A DNA stretch of 64,000 bases from Ciona intestinalis (Eukaryota; Chordata; Ascidiacea; Phlebobranchia; Cionidae): the NCBI RefSeq assembly GCF_000224145.3, contig NC_020175.2, positions 3,176,381-3,240,380 on the forward strand. The letters run 5' to 3'. The translations under genes and the position numbers were made by a program. The notes below the pieces were generated by a model. That model was not told the origin of the DNA. It saw only the letters and a list, made by a program, of their open reading frames with translations, and searched no databases. Shown one piece after another: positions 43,715 to 54,274 of the stretch (position 1 is the first letter of the stretch; each line of letters opens with the position of its first letter).

Positions 43715-45860
43715 ATGGAAGAAGACATTTTATCGGTAAATTTGTTAATATAACTTATAAAAAATAACTGTCCATAAATGTAATTATGTGTACGTGTATA
43801 CTACAACTTAATTCGATACCAAACAATCGTTAGGTACTGTATAGGGTTACTATGAGTGGTAGGCTACTACACAAAGATGTTATGTCAAGAATTTAATGAA
43901 TGTTGAATGAAAAGAAATTTATGTTTATGATTTGATTTTTGTCAATGAAATTTTACATTTCAGCTTCAAGCTCGACTCTCTGCATTAAAATCAAAGGTGA
44001 GTTGGAGAATTGTATATTTTTGTATATATATAGTACTATGTAGTAAGATAGGACACCTCCAGAACATAATATAGTAGGTTGGGGGAAGACGAGACACCTT
44101 AAGCATATAATATCCAAATATCCTGATCGTGTTTTTAACAAATAACGGTCTATGGAAGTCGTGAGCGTACGGTTTTATAATTCTTTGAATGTTCTTTGTT
44201 TACTACCAAATGCTGGACGAGAAAACAGAATGAAAAGGTGTCCCATCTCCCCACACCCTTCTATATACACGAACGTTTTAAACCGGTAATAACGAAGTTT
44301 CAAGTCATACAAGCTTTTAATAAATTGTTCATCATTGCCGTTTTAATAGCACTTCGTGTATTAATACAGATTCGAAAATGCAATGATGACTTGGTCGACA
44401 TACGATTCATGGCTAAAAGGAATGAAGATAAAAGATATGAAAACCTGTTGAACAGACCAATACAACAATTCACTACAAAAGTTTCGGTAAACCCACTATT
44501 TTTAAATATTTTGGTTTTCTTTGAAACCATAAAATTAATATATAGTATGGTGGGGGAAAATATACATCTTTTTGTTATATTTCTCGTCCCGTTTGGTAGT
44601 AAACAAAAATATTCAATGAATTATAAAACTGTATCTTCAAAACACCCACAGACCGTTGTTGTTGTTTAAAAAAGTCTATGATATTTGGATGTTATGTGCT
44701 AATGGGTGTCCCACCTTACCCCTCAGTACCTTATTTCATAGTAATAAACCGTTTCTTTAATTATATATAGGAAGGTATTAATTGTGAAATTTTCTATAGT
44801 AAAATACATATGTAATTCCAAAGGCAATTTGCTTGTAGATATATCAAAGAGAGATTGATAATATCAAACTGGACATGAAAATGAGACAGGAAGAAGCAGA
44901 CGTGAACGATTTCTTGTACAAATGTAAAATAGCTGGGCTGAAGGCGAAGGTACGTTAAAAAATAGAAGTGTTTATCCTGTCATATAAATAAATGTATAAC
45001 TTGTCTATATCTATGCGTGGCAAGGTATAGCAACAGTTTATTATAACAAGCGTGTTCTGTTTTATACCCTGCCCGATCTATCTAGTTAAAACATATGCAA
45101 CTTTGTGGACGATGTATTTTTAAGTATGGTTGGTAATTTAGACACCTAATAATCGACCAATGAGTTGAAATAAATGACATATAAGTGCCTTGCTCAACGA
45201 CACATACGTCCACAATGGTATATAGTGGCGTTGAGCCTCGAATCCGTATCCTCATGGATACAGACTGGCGTTCTAACCAGCATTCTGGGCCACAGCGTCA
45301 TGCATATTGTAATATAAGTAAAGCAGGTCTCATTATGCACGGACATTACGAATAGTACGGCGCATTCAAATTACAGTAATGTAAATTAATCCACAAGAAG
45401 GTAAAAACATACAATAATATAGTAGGGTGAGAGAAGATGGGACATCTTTAGCACATAATATCCAAATATCCTAATCGTGTTTTAAACAATTAACAACGGT
45501 CTTTGGGAGTTGTGAGAATACGGTTTTATAATTCTTTGAATGTTCTTTGTTTACAACCAAATGAGACGAGAAAATATAAAAAATGAACAGATGTCCCATC
45601 TTCCCCCACACTATTATATGAATACTAGGAAATACGGTATGTTGGGGCAAGCCATTTATATTTTTGTATCTGCTAACAGTTATAGCCCGACCTACTATAC
45701 ATATAATAGTATGGGTAAAATCACAATTAACAGCCATAAATGATGTATAATGTTATACCTTGAAATAATTTTTGCTTTTGTATTGGTTTTACAGATTAAG
45801 GTTTTCCAAGAAAACCTTGATTTCTTCCTAAGAGAAAGATACAGAAGAGAAGCTGTGTAA
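43715..45860 (+). CDS. Small coiled-coil protein, copy 1 (unknown function), 5 exons
   Basis: Exons 43715-43735, 43964-43996, 44370-44486, 44839-44949, 45795-45860 (21, 33, 117, 111, 66 nt). All introns are phase 0 with GT-AG ends, and the product is 115 residues. It starts MEEDILSLQARLSALKSK and continues almost wholly as charged heptad-like helix (IYQREIDNIKLDMKMRQEEA; ENLDFFLRERYRREAV). No signal peptide, membrane segment or enzyme motif is visible. The next gene downstream has the same exon plan (21, 33, 120, 111, 45 nt, all phase 0) and a similar N-terminus, so the two are probably tandem paralogues. Small coiled-coil subunits of kinetochore, centriole or tethering complexes look like this, but I do not recognise the family. 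The model rests on splice-site consensus and frame, without homology support. Confidence 0.65.
44029..44267 (+). mobile_element. MITE with an extra left end
   Basis: A first left end (TAGTACTATGTAGTAAGATA) is followed 40 bp later by a second (TATAGTAGGTTGGGGGAAGA) that continues to the right end: one copy inserted in, or recombined with, another. Confidence 0.75.
44541..44732 (-). mobile_element. TIR MITE copy
   Basis: TATAGTATGGTGGGGGAAAA left end and a degenerate CCCCTCAGTACC right end, in an intron of coiled-coil gene 1. Confidence 0.75.
44986..45302 (-). mobile_element. SINE copy, full length but old
   Basis: Runs from ATGTATAACTTGTCTATATC to the head GTTCTAACCAGCATTCTGGG; diverged throughout. 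Confidence 0.7.
45418..45619 (+). mobile_element. TIR MITE copy
   Basis: TATAGTAGGGTGAGAGAAGA left end and CTTCCCCCACACTATTATA right end. Confidence 0.85.
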
Positions 45861-46021
45861 TGGGATTGTTTTAAACAACTATATCTATCAATGTATAGAC
45901 TGCATGGCTTGAAATAAAATTGACACATTAATCTTTGGTGTTATTGTTACAAAGACGATGTGAAGATACAGGGCAGATACCTTATTTATATGAGTGCTTT
46001 TTATACGATGAATGCAGACCG

Positions 46022-46232
46022 TAGTTTTAAGCAAGACACTTAACGGCGATTGCTCAAACCCAGTGGTCGCTATTGGGTTGTCTAAAATAAATTGTCAGCC
46101 AATTAGAAAAAATAATCACTCAGAAAGGTATACTACGTGGTAACTCGTAAGGGGGAACGAGGCGTATAAAATCGAACACCTGTGTTTCACGACTGTCGTA
46201 TTTCGGCCACGCGAGGCCAAAGCAAGTTATAT
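46022..46232 (+). mobile_element. SINE copy, head lost
   Basis: GCAAGACACTTAACGGCGAT to GAGGCCAAAGCAAGTTATAT. Confidence 0.7.
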
Positions 46233-46237
46233 ATATG

Positions 46238-46439
46238 TATAGTAGGGTGGGGGAAGATGGGACACTTTTTTATTCTATTTTCTCGACCTATTTGGTTGTA
46301 AACAAAGAACATTCAAACAATTATAAAACCATATCCTCACGATCACGACTCTCATAGACCGTTGTTAAATGTTTAAAACACGATGAGGATATTTGGATAT
46401 TATGTGGTAAAGGTGTCCCATCTTGCCCTACCCTACTCT
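46238..46439 (-). mobile_element. TIR MITE copy
   Basis: TATAGTAGGGTGGGGGAAGA left end and TTGCCCTACCCTACT right end, immediately after a SINE tail. Confidence 0.85.
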
Positions 46440-46767
46440 CTGCCTGCAGTTGAAACTTAATCTGTAGCTGCGATACTTTGTTTTGTAGCAGATAGAATAA
46501 CTCGAAAGGCCCCCAGATGTTTTGAACAATTGAATGTCAACAAACATCTAACGTTCAATTTCCCTAGTAACTTAAAAAAACTATACCAATCTTACACTAT
46601 GTCAAAAGTGAGTTAGTGGTATTTTTATACAGATGGTGCTAAAGTGCTTTTATTTGGGAACAGCGTTAAGTGATTGGTTAGGAAGTGAATTAGAAAACTT
46701 TATCTTGTCAGTTTAAATAAATAAAATCGTAAGTTCAATAAGAAACTTGTAAAAACGTATATATTTT

Positions 46768-46968
46768 GTGGTACAGTAGTTATAGCACGCGTACCCACAA
46801 CTATAGGTGGTGGGTTCGAGGCTCGGTGCTGCTATCATATAGTGTTCGTACTGTGTGTCCTTGAAAATCGTATTTAAAAGCCATTACTCCAACCAGCAAG
46901 TGGTCTCGTTATAAGTTAAATTGTTAACCACACAATATAAACATATACAATCGCCACCACAAGGTGTA
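46768..46968 (+). mobile_element. SINE copy, tail replaced by a MITE
   Basis: Head TTGTGGTACAGTAGTTATAG with B box GGTTCGAGGCTCGG; it breaks at AAGGTGTATAAA, where the next MITE begins. Confidence 0.65.
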
Positions 46969-47149
46969 TAAAGATGGGACACCTTTTTATTCTATTTTCT
47001 CCTCTCATTTGGTAGTAAACAAAGAACATTTAAAGAATTATAAACCGTATTTTCACGACCTCATAAACAGTTTTAATTGTTCAAAACACGATCAAGATAT
47101 ATGGGTATTATGAGCTAAAGGTCTCCCACCTTCCCCCACCCTACTATAA
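46969..47149 (-). mobile_element. MITE copy, left end trimmed
   Basis: Starts at AAAGATGGGACACC and ends CACCCTACTATA. Confidence 0.75.
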
Positions 47150-47676
47150 TATAGTCTATTTTTATTCCATTGAAATAGCTTATAATATAAAACACCCGTG
47201 TCACAACTTCTAAATATAGGTTAAATACTAAGTATATATTTGGCACAACGTACTACGGCTACAATATTGATATCAATCCTAAACGCATTCCACCAAGAAA
47301 AGATTTATAGCACATTGATAAATCAGTTGTATAAATCATAGACGTGTCTGGACCTGCAGGTTTATGAACCTAACAACCAAATACTTTTCTTATGTATAAT
47401 ACTCTAAATACACGTATAGGTTCATAAAACTGTATATTAAACTATGTTCGGTACAGAAAATGTGATTCTTCTTTTGAAAACAACCTGTTTGGCGTGTCTG
47501 GATGTTTTAATCAAACCGAGTGAATAGCGTCCTTTTATTAATATGTAACAGAATATAGGCCCATTTTGACCGCGAACTGTGACATTAGCAGAACAGATAA
47601 AGGCCTGAAGGGTAACTATATAGCGTATATAGGTTTTACATAGTTTGTAATTGCACCAGCAAATTAGCTGTACCAA

Positions 47677-49157
47677 ATGGACGAAGACGAAACCACGGTA
47701 AGTTTTTGTATTGAATAGTCACTATATATACGCAAATGCAATATAGGCTAAATTAATTTATTTTTAGTTATGGTAAAAACTTAGGTTCCAAATATACCTT
47801 TTTCAGCTTCAACAAAGATTGGCTTCGCTATTAGAATCGGTAAGTAGCTTATGTGATTTAAAAGTTGTTTTTACTTCATTGATCTCTGGTTTATAAATAC
47901 ACATAAAACGTGTTGTTTTTACCTAAACAGATCAATTTACTAAAGACTGAAAGAGACGAACTCAAGGATAAGATTGGGAAACAGCAATTAAACAGTAGTT
48001 CATCTTACTCTACTCACTCCGGTTCATCTCGTTCTAGTTACACATCATTTGTAAGCAATTATGTAGTTTATTACACAGCATCTGTTTTGTTGCAAACTTA
48101 TCTAAATTCTAAAGCACAATACGTCATAATAGCCCAATGTCGAAACAGTAAAGTACTATATCCTGCACTATATATATTGACTGTAACTGGTAACTGCAGC
48201 ATCAGTCTGTTAACAACAAACCAGCATTTGAAACGCGCTGTTAGTAATAATTGGTAAGCAAAAAGCGTTGCCAACACCTCCGCGGGTCAACGTGGTGTCG
48301 GGCAATAGTAATTATTGTATAACGAAACTCGCACGTATCTTCCTTTATACACTTCTAGGCATAGTTCATTCATACTTTAATATACTACTATGTGTTAAGA
48401 TGGATACTGTTTTTTCCTATTTTTGTTTTTACTAATGACAACGCTCTGTTAGAGCTATGAGGCTACGTTTATATATTTCTATAAAGATTTCTTGTTTAGT
48501 AGTACCAAATTGAACGAAAAGTGGAATAAAACTTTGAGCATCTTTATTCCCAGCGAACTACATTACACTTTAAACCTAAACAAAAATTATGACACTTCTC
48601 AAAATCACTTGTACTTGGTTTATTGATTACATATTAACAGAATATAAAAGACTCTTGTGAAGACATTCGGGAATCTATAATTAACACAACTAAGCAACTC
48701 GAACGCAGTGAACGCTTGTATAGAATTAACGTCCAAGGATTAGAAAATGGGGTAAGCGTATTGGGTTTAGCATCCACTCTTTTATCTGACACTTTTATTC
48801 AAGTGTAGTTTTTGCCTGCAGGGTGAGTATAACGACTGCCGTTTTTTGGGGGGTAATTTTCCTTTCCTTGTTGTTGTATTAATTATAACCTGGTCTTCAT
48901 CGCTACTGTATCCATAGAGATAAATAATAAAACTTATGTTTTGTAAAATAATGTGAATCGTGCCTTTTGCGAGAACGAAAGAACGTTTTGTTTTTAACTT
49001 AAACTTTTATTTCCAAATAATATGGCATTTTGTTTCTTGCTTTAAACTGTATATATTCTGTATTGGCTAAAATATCCCATATATACATACCAAATAGTAT
49101 TTTTTTCTATAGGTAAGTCTGCTACAACAACAGTTGGAAATGGCGGAACATAAATAA
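47677..49157 (+). CDS. Small coiled-coil protein, copy 2 (unknown function), 5 exons
   Basis: Exons 47677-47697, 47807-47839, 47931-48050, 48641-48751, 49113-49157 (21, 33, 120, 111, 45 nt), all phase 0, give 109 residues. It starts MDEDETTLQQRLASLLES; 9 of the first 19 residues match copy 1. A helix-forming first half (INLLKTERDELKDKIGKQQL) is followed by a Ser/Tyr-rich linker (SSSSYSTHSGSSRSSYTSF) and a second helix (DIRESIINTTKQLERSERLY). The linker is absent from copy 1 and could be a phosphorylation target. The last exon begins GTAAGT directly after its acceptor, a possible recursive-splice site. Function unknown; the exon model relies on splice signals and on its match to copy 1. Confidence 0.65.
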
Positions 49158-49391
49158 AAAAAACGGTGCATTTTGGCTTGGTTGTCTGATTGAATCATAA
49201 AGAACAGCGTATAGGATCGGTATAAATCTAACCGTCAGGTGGTGGTAGAGAGTAAATATTTAGAAGGAAGGAAATTGGTCGACAGCTGTGCAAAGAACCT
49301 TTTGTTCGTGTTGGTCTCAGCGTGGCTCTTTTAGCGAAACCTCTACAAAACTTTACCCAAAAAATTGCTTGTTAAATTAATAAAACACCTA

Positions 49392-49459
49392 CAGACTTTT
49401 TTAGCTTGGTTCATCGTTTTAACGAACGATAGATTTATTGCTAAAAAAGTGGCGGTCTG
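49392..49459. ncRNA. Candidate pre-miRNA hairpin
   Basis: Arms CAGAC..TTTTTTAGC and GCTAAAAAA..GTCTG pair around ATCGTT/AACGAT, giving a 68-nt stem-loop. Strand and expression unknown. Confidence 0.45.
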
Positions 49460-49627
49460 AAACCAAAGCAATATAAAAAATACGTGAAACTATTCCAGTT
49501 GTCGAATAACTGCTCAGTGTTAAACAAAAAAGGAAAACTAAATAAAATTCCAGAGGTTTCGATACATTTTTTGCAACTCAACTTTTAATTTACGTAAAAC
49601 TGTAGCTGATTGTAATGCTTATCATGA

Positions 49628-49687
49628 GGCATTGGATTGAGCCCCTGTGTTACGTCATAAACAGGGCAACAAACTCAACTCACTGCC
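49628..49687 (-). ncRNA. Candidate pre-miRNA, TGGCAGTG family
   Basis: On the minus strand the 5' arm begins TTGGCAGTGAGTTGAGTTTG; the 3' arm CAGGGGCTCAATCC pairs with it through CCCTGT/ACAGGG and TTGAG/CTCAA. Family member by its GGCAGTG start. Confidence 0.55.
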
Positions 49688-50029
49688 AAATCATAGCATC
49701 GGAGGACAGTCGGCACTAAAACGCCTTTGTTTTTAAAGAATTGTAGGATATATTATGCTAGAAGACTAATTATAGGCTGGAGTGTGGTATTCTACTTGTT
49801 GAAAGTACCAGGGCGATGGCAGAAAGATGGTCAAAAGCTCTACGTTTTTGTTAAGAGCCATTAAACATCAATCATAGCCGTCAAACGGTAAGTTGTCAAT
49901 CACTGCACTGTTAAACTAATAGATATCACTTTAGATAACAGATCAGCATAAAAACAATGTCTGGGAATCGCCTCGAGGCGCTGCCGGCTTCGCGGAATGA
50001 GGTATTCTGTCGTGGAATGGCTCGGTTGT

Positions 50030-50105
50030 AATGTGGCAGGCAGGCTAGACCCTGTTGCTTAAGCTGTTACAGGGCGCTAACTTGCGATCACTGCCAAACG
50101 ACATT
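50030..50105 (-). ncRNA. Candidate pre-miRNA, TGGCAGTG family
   Basis: Long stem from AATGTGGCAG to CTGCCAAACGACATT, with CCCTGT/ACAGGG closing the loop. The minus-strand 5' arm is TGGCAGTGATCGCAAGTTAG, nearly identical to the hairpin at 50484-50545. Confidence 0.65.
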
Positions 50106-50228
50106 TACCGAAAACAAGAGAGAAATAGCTCACTTGACCTTTTAACGCCGGTTCTTTCGGTATCGGTTGAGCCGAAATCGAGCAAGTAGTAAACAGTCCG
50201 CCCGCAGCGACAGCAACAGTCACGCAGA

Positions 50229-50291
50229 GGCAGAAACTGATGTTTAGAGCGGCTTAAAACAGAGTAAACCGAAGGCAGTTTCTCCTCTGCC
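50229..50291 (-). ncRNA. Candidate pre-miRNA, divergent family member
   Basis: GGCAG..AAACTG pairs with CAGTTTCTCCTCTGCC, and CGG with CCG. The minus-strand 5' arm reads TTGGCAGAGGAGAAACTGCC, keeping GGCAG but with AG in place of TG in the seed. Confidence 0.45.
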
Positions 50292-50483
50292 AACATTTAC
50301 AATGCGGCGGGTTGAAGGTGACTTTTGAATGTCATCATTTATTTGCTGCCAAATTTGACATTTTTAAAACAATAGCTGACTTTTTATGGGTAATTAAAGA
50401 AATTTCTTTGATAAGCTGGCTAAGACGGATACTATAGGAATTCCTTTCTGGCTATTTCAGCAGCAAATTGACGGTACACAATG

Positions 50484-50545
50484 TGGCAGGCAATTTAGCC
50501 CCTGTATATGCAAAACAACAGGGCACTAACTTGCGATCACTGCCA
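50484..50545 (-). ncRNA. Candidate pre-miRNA, TGGCAGTG family
   Basis: TGGCAG/CTGCCA and CCCTGT/ACAGGG stems. The minus-strand 5' arm TGGCAGTGATCGCAAGTTAG is shared with 50030-50105, while the opposite arm (GGCAATTTAGCC) differs but still pairs. Confidence 0.65.
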
Positions 50546-50678
50546 TTTCGAGCACGCCAAGGCTGAAGTTCCCGGAACAGCATATAGTAAAACATACGTA
50601 CACTATAATTACAAGGTTAGCATATGAGTAACATGTATGCCTTTAACATATAAATGTTTAAGTTAAAGATGTTTGGGC

Positions 50679-50761
50679 GTCCCTGCATGTGGCAGACAGG
50701 ATAAACCCTTTGTCATATTACAAAAGGGCCTAACTTGCGCATACTGCCAAAGTTCGGGACA
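50679..50761 (-). ncRNA. Candidate pre-miRNA, TGGCAGTG family
   Basis: GTCCC..TGGCAG pairs with CTGCCA..GGGAC, and AACCCTTTTG-like with CAAAAGGG. The minus-strand 5' arm is TGGCAGTATGCGCAAGTTAG, with two seed-end changes. Confidence 0.6.
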
Positions 50762-51340
50762 CTGCTAAATGGGGCATTCTACATATCTATTTAATTATAA
50801 ATACCGTGTTTTTTGTGTTTTCGTTATAAGCTTTGGTAAACCAAACCAGAAATATATCGTAATCAGTAAACGGCCGAGATAATACGTTTGCATTTGAGCA
50901 AATCTAAACAGAAATCTGCGATAAAAACCAGTCCTGCGTATAGGAGTGTATGGTATAAAACAGTGTGGTTACTGGTTATAGGTTAAAATCAAACGTTTGA
51001 CCCGTACACCTGTTGTATGGACAAATTGAATCAAATTTGTAGAATATTATGACGTTTGACATGTGTATAACGTTGTACCAGTTCATCAAACGAAATAGGC
51101 CCCAACACATTTTGTATGCGGTGGTTACGGGTTTCGTTTATTGCTCTAATCATTGGGATCTTAATATAATGCGATAACCGCGGTGTGACTCACACCAACG
51201 GCTGCTGTGGTCGGGCAAGGTGCGAACAACAAGGTACCTAAATGAGATAAGAGACTGTTAATTATTAGATCGTTGCGGTAGCTCTATGGTCGACATATTA
51301 AAACTTAACAGCTCTGTCAATATTTAAAAACGGTTTAAAC

Positions 51341-51416
51341 GCAATCCGTCCCGGTGACCGCAATTTAGTAACGTTAGCATTACCAAAAGTTGCTAAGTGT
51401 CATAAGAACGGACTGC
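51341..51416. ncRNA. Candidate pre-miRNA hairpin
   Basis: GCAATCCGT pairs with ACGGACTGC, GTGAC with GTCAT, and TTTAGTAAC with GTTGCTAAG, giving a 76-nt precursor-like fold with small internal loops. Confidence 0.5.
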
Positions 51417-51812
51417 ATGTAACAAAAGCGGTGAGCCATACGTAGAAGCGAAAGGCGACAAACATGAGTAATTAGCACCGTATTAGGCTTATGTAAGCAC
51501 TTGATTAAGTCAGTCATTGACGAATGCGTTCGTAATTGCAGTTTAGTGGAGTGCTTTGCAATAATTATGCTCTTGGATTGAATTCCGTTATGCTGCCATC
51601 GCCATGTCTCGACAAGTTCCGCACTTTTCCAATAAAAAGCGACCGTTTAAAAAGCAAATAATACTCGAATTGAAAGTTTTTGTTAGGCTTTTAAATTCCA
51701 AGGTGGTCGCCGCTTTTTCCTGTTGAAACTGCGGCTTCTTTTACACATACCACTAATCCAATACTACAACCTGGTGGGAATCTTAATTCGATGAGAAAAT
51801 TGTAATCGGCAA

Positions 51813-51871
51813 GGCGTTGAGGTAGAGGCTGTTTTGGTTTTGAAACAGCCTGCTACAAGAGACTCACTGCC
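51813..51871 (-). ncRNA. Candidate pre-miRNA, TGGCAGTG family
   Basis: AAACAGCC/GGCTGTTT closes the loop, with GTAG/CTAC and TGAG/CTCA further down. The minus-strand 5' arm is TGGCAGTGAGTCTCTTGTAG. The plus-strand arm TTGAGGTAGAGGCTG shares GAGGTAG with let-7, probably by chance. Confidence 0.6.
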
Positions 51872-52412
51872 ATACCCATAACAATATGAGAAACTGTTTA
51901 ATGCACTTATATGGCTTTCTCTTGTTTCCACTGTTCAATTGTATGCGACGTTCTGCCTGGCGCAATTCTATATACTGTCACTGGTTCAGGCCATGTGCGA
52001 AAACAGAATGCTTTCGTGGCTCGAAAATATGACAGCTCAGGGAATTCCGCTAAGCCATGCTGGGTAAGCCGAAATCGTAACATCGCGGGATAGAAGCGCC
52101 GTCAGACCGGACTCGCGACTCGAATTTTTGTTTATATTAAACTGCGCGCCAGGAGATTTCGCGAAATCGCTGGCAGGCTGAAATCGAGGATTTACGCAAG
52201 TGCATGCGAATGGCGTCATAAGGGATCGGGATATTTCGCGGAATTTCGGAAGAGATCGTTTCTCCTGAAACGTTCGCGAACTTGGCGGTTGGGAACTGCT
52301 GGAAAACACGGAGGCCTTCCGCCCGCATCTTTATGCGGTGGAACAAAAACACACGGCTGTCTGACATCCGTTTCAAAACGAATTTCGTCCTACGAATGTT
52401 GAAAGGACTCCA

Positions 52413-52511
52413 CGCAACGAGGTAGTGAGGTAACAGCTGTTTGATTTCATGACGTCACATGATGTGTAGCCACTGCAACAGCCTGCTACGATAGCTCACT
52501 GCCATGTTGCG
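52413..52511 (-). ncRNA. Candidate pre-miRNA, TGGCAGTG family (longest)
   Basis: CGCAAC/GTTGCG, GGTAGTGAG/CTCACTGCC and GTAACAGCTGTT/AACAGCCTGCTAC give a nearly continuous 99-nt stem-loop. The minus-strand 5' arm is TGGCAGTGAGCTATCGTAGC. A TGACGTCA palindrome sits in the loop. Confidence 0.65.
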
Positions 52512-54219
52512 ATGAAGACAGAAATTTAGTTTATAATTTAGCTTCTTGCTTTACTATACACTTCGTGACTGTTTTACGCAAAACCGCCATGTTGTGAACT
52601 CGAAACTACAAATCAAATAAAGTACTGCTGTCCTTGCACGCCGCAAACTTATGCTTTGCTCACCATGTAATACGTTTTGTGCTATTAATCAAATTTTGGC
52701 GTACGAGATGCGTTTATCTAAGCAAACTCCCACTGCGTTTTACCGACGTGGCAACTGCCCGAGGTTTGATGAGTCGAATGTACGAGGTGCAGGAGTGGTT
52801 GACGCGGCTGACTCGGCGCGTTTATTCCGATTCCGATCATTGTTATTTGATTCACACGTAACAAAGCCCGAATTAAATATCGCGGTACCTGCCGCTGGTT
52901 GAATGCTCGCACAAGGTATTATTGTTATTGCACAGCCCGCCCATTGTTCCGAGGCCACACTGTACCAGATAGCAGGGCAAAAGTCGACGAGGTTCCGGGT
53001 TCGTTCAATCAGTTCTCAACTGCATTGCACCTATGGTAAAAGCAAAACATATAACGTGGGCTGTAAAACTCTGACCTAACTCCCTGGGTATCCAGTATAC
53101 CAACCATAATTAAATAAACAACAAAGTAGACCGGGAGCTGTCGGGTTTCTGAGAAGCTGCCGTGCTACTACGACTGTATCAATCCGACCACGTGCTTTAT
53201 ATCTTGGCGATCACGTCGGTTGCCTGAGCGACCTACACCAACAGACCCACATGGACCCAGAGTGTAGGTGCTTTCTGGTTGCTAAGCTACGAGCGTAAAC
53301 ACTGCGGTGGACGAAACTGGTCGTCGAACAATAAATCGCGGCTGTGTGAACCAGGGTGCGTGAATCAGCGTCAACAAAAGCGAGTCGTCGATTGAGCAGC
53401 GATCCTCATTGTCGAACGAACGTAACTCGAGCCCCAGCCCATACTCGTGACCAACAAATAGCATAAAGCAGCCCGACCGGGCCTGTCTGCATGCCCCATC
53501 ATGCCCGCCCGTTGTTATGGCACCCTAACAGTTTATTTTCGAAACGACCCCATTTCAACGTCATAGCGGCTACTGTTTTTAAACACTAATAGCGTGATTG
53601 CTCAACAGGCCCGGCTTTAGTAACCTGTTTAAATGGAGGCCGTTCGAGCGGTGAAAATGGCTCCGTTTTACAATCAAGTTATTATGCGGTATACCAAACA
53701 CAGACGAGTAAGATAAGCGCATACGGGAGTAAAGGAGATGGCTCCGGGATTCTGGCAAACAACATTGGCGAGTCCACACACGTTAGGTATACTTTCATTT
53801 CTATAATATGACTCTCATAAACCGAAGGGTCTTACAAATATGGTTTCCCATACCAATACATACCGATTTTATAACACGCGGGGAAATAACTGTTAAATAA
53901 AATATAACGATTTAGCCTAGCAGCGGTTTAAAATGATGACAGTTGTTTGGGTAAACGTTTGCCAGATAGTATGTCAACCTCCTCGCCCACGTGTATTAAT
54001 AACCAACACGCGTGCCTTCGTTCAATTTGTGACGTCATAAGAGAACACAATGGCGCATCCTTCCGTTATACTTATAACGCTCGAGACTCGTATAGGCATC
54101 TGCTTTTATTACGAGGCTTATTTTAATATTGCCCGATTATTACGAACAATTATATACCGTCTGCTCTGTGCTCCCCGGCCGTTGAACAGTCAAGTGATTT
54201 CCGTGGTAGTGCAAAAAGC

Positions 54220-54274
54220 AGTTGTTCGAAATAAACCGTTCGGGATGCAAGTCCATCTCGGCAAGAAAACAACT
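54220..54274. ncRNA. Candidate pre-miRNA hairpin
   Basis: AGTTGTT/AACAACT, CCG/CGG and GATG/CATC pair in order around a 6-nt loop. Confidence 0.4.

Larger units (their letters stand above)
45861..47676. other. Spacer between the two coiled-coil genes
   Basis: Mostly repeats: SINEs at 46022-46232 and 46768-46968, MITEs at 46238-46439 and 46969-47149. AATAAA near 45914 may end copy 1. Confidence 0.5.

Noticed and set aside
48380-48555. Further MITE copy
   Set aside because: Only vague similarity (TACTATGTGTTAAGATGG); inverted ends cannot be recognised.
51813-51840. let-7 precursor on the plus strand (TTGAGGTAGAGGCTG)
   Set aside because: Only the GAGGTAG seed matches; the rest of the mature sequence does not, and the family logic of neighbouring hairpins points to the minus strand.
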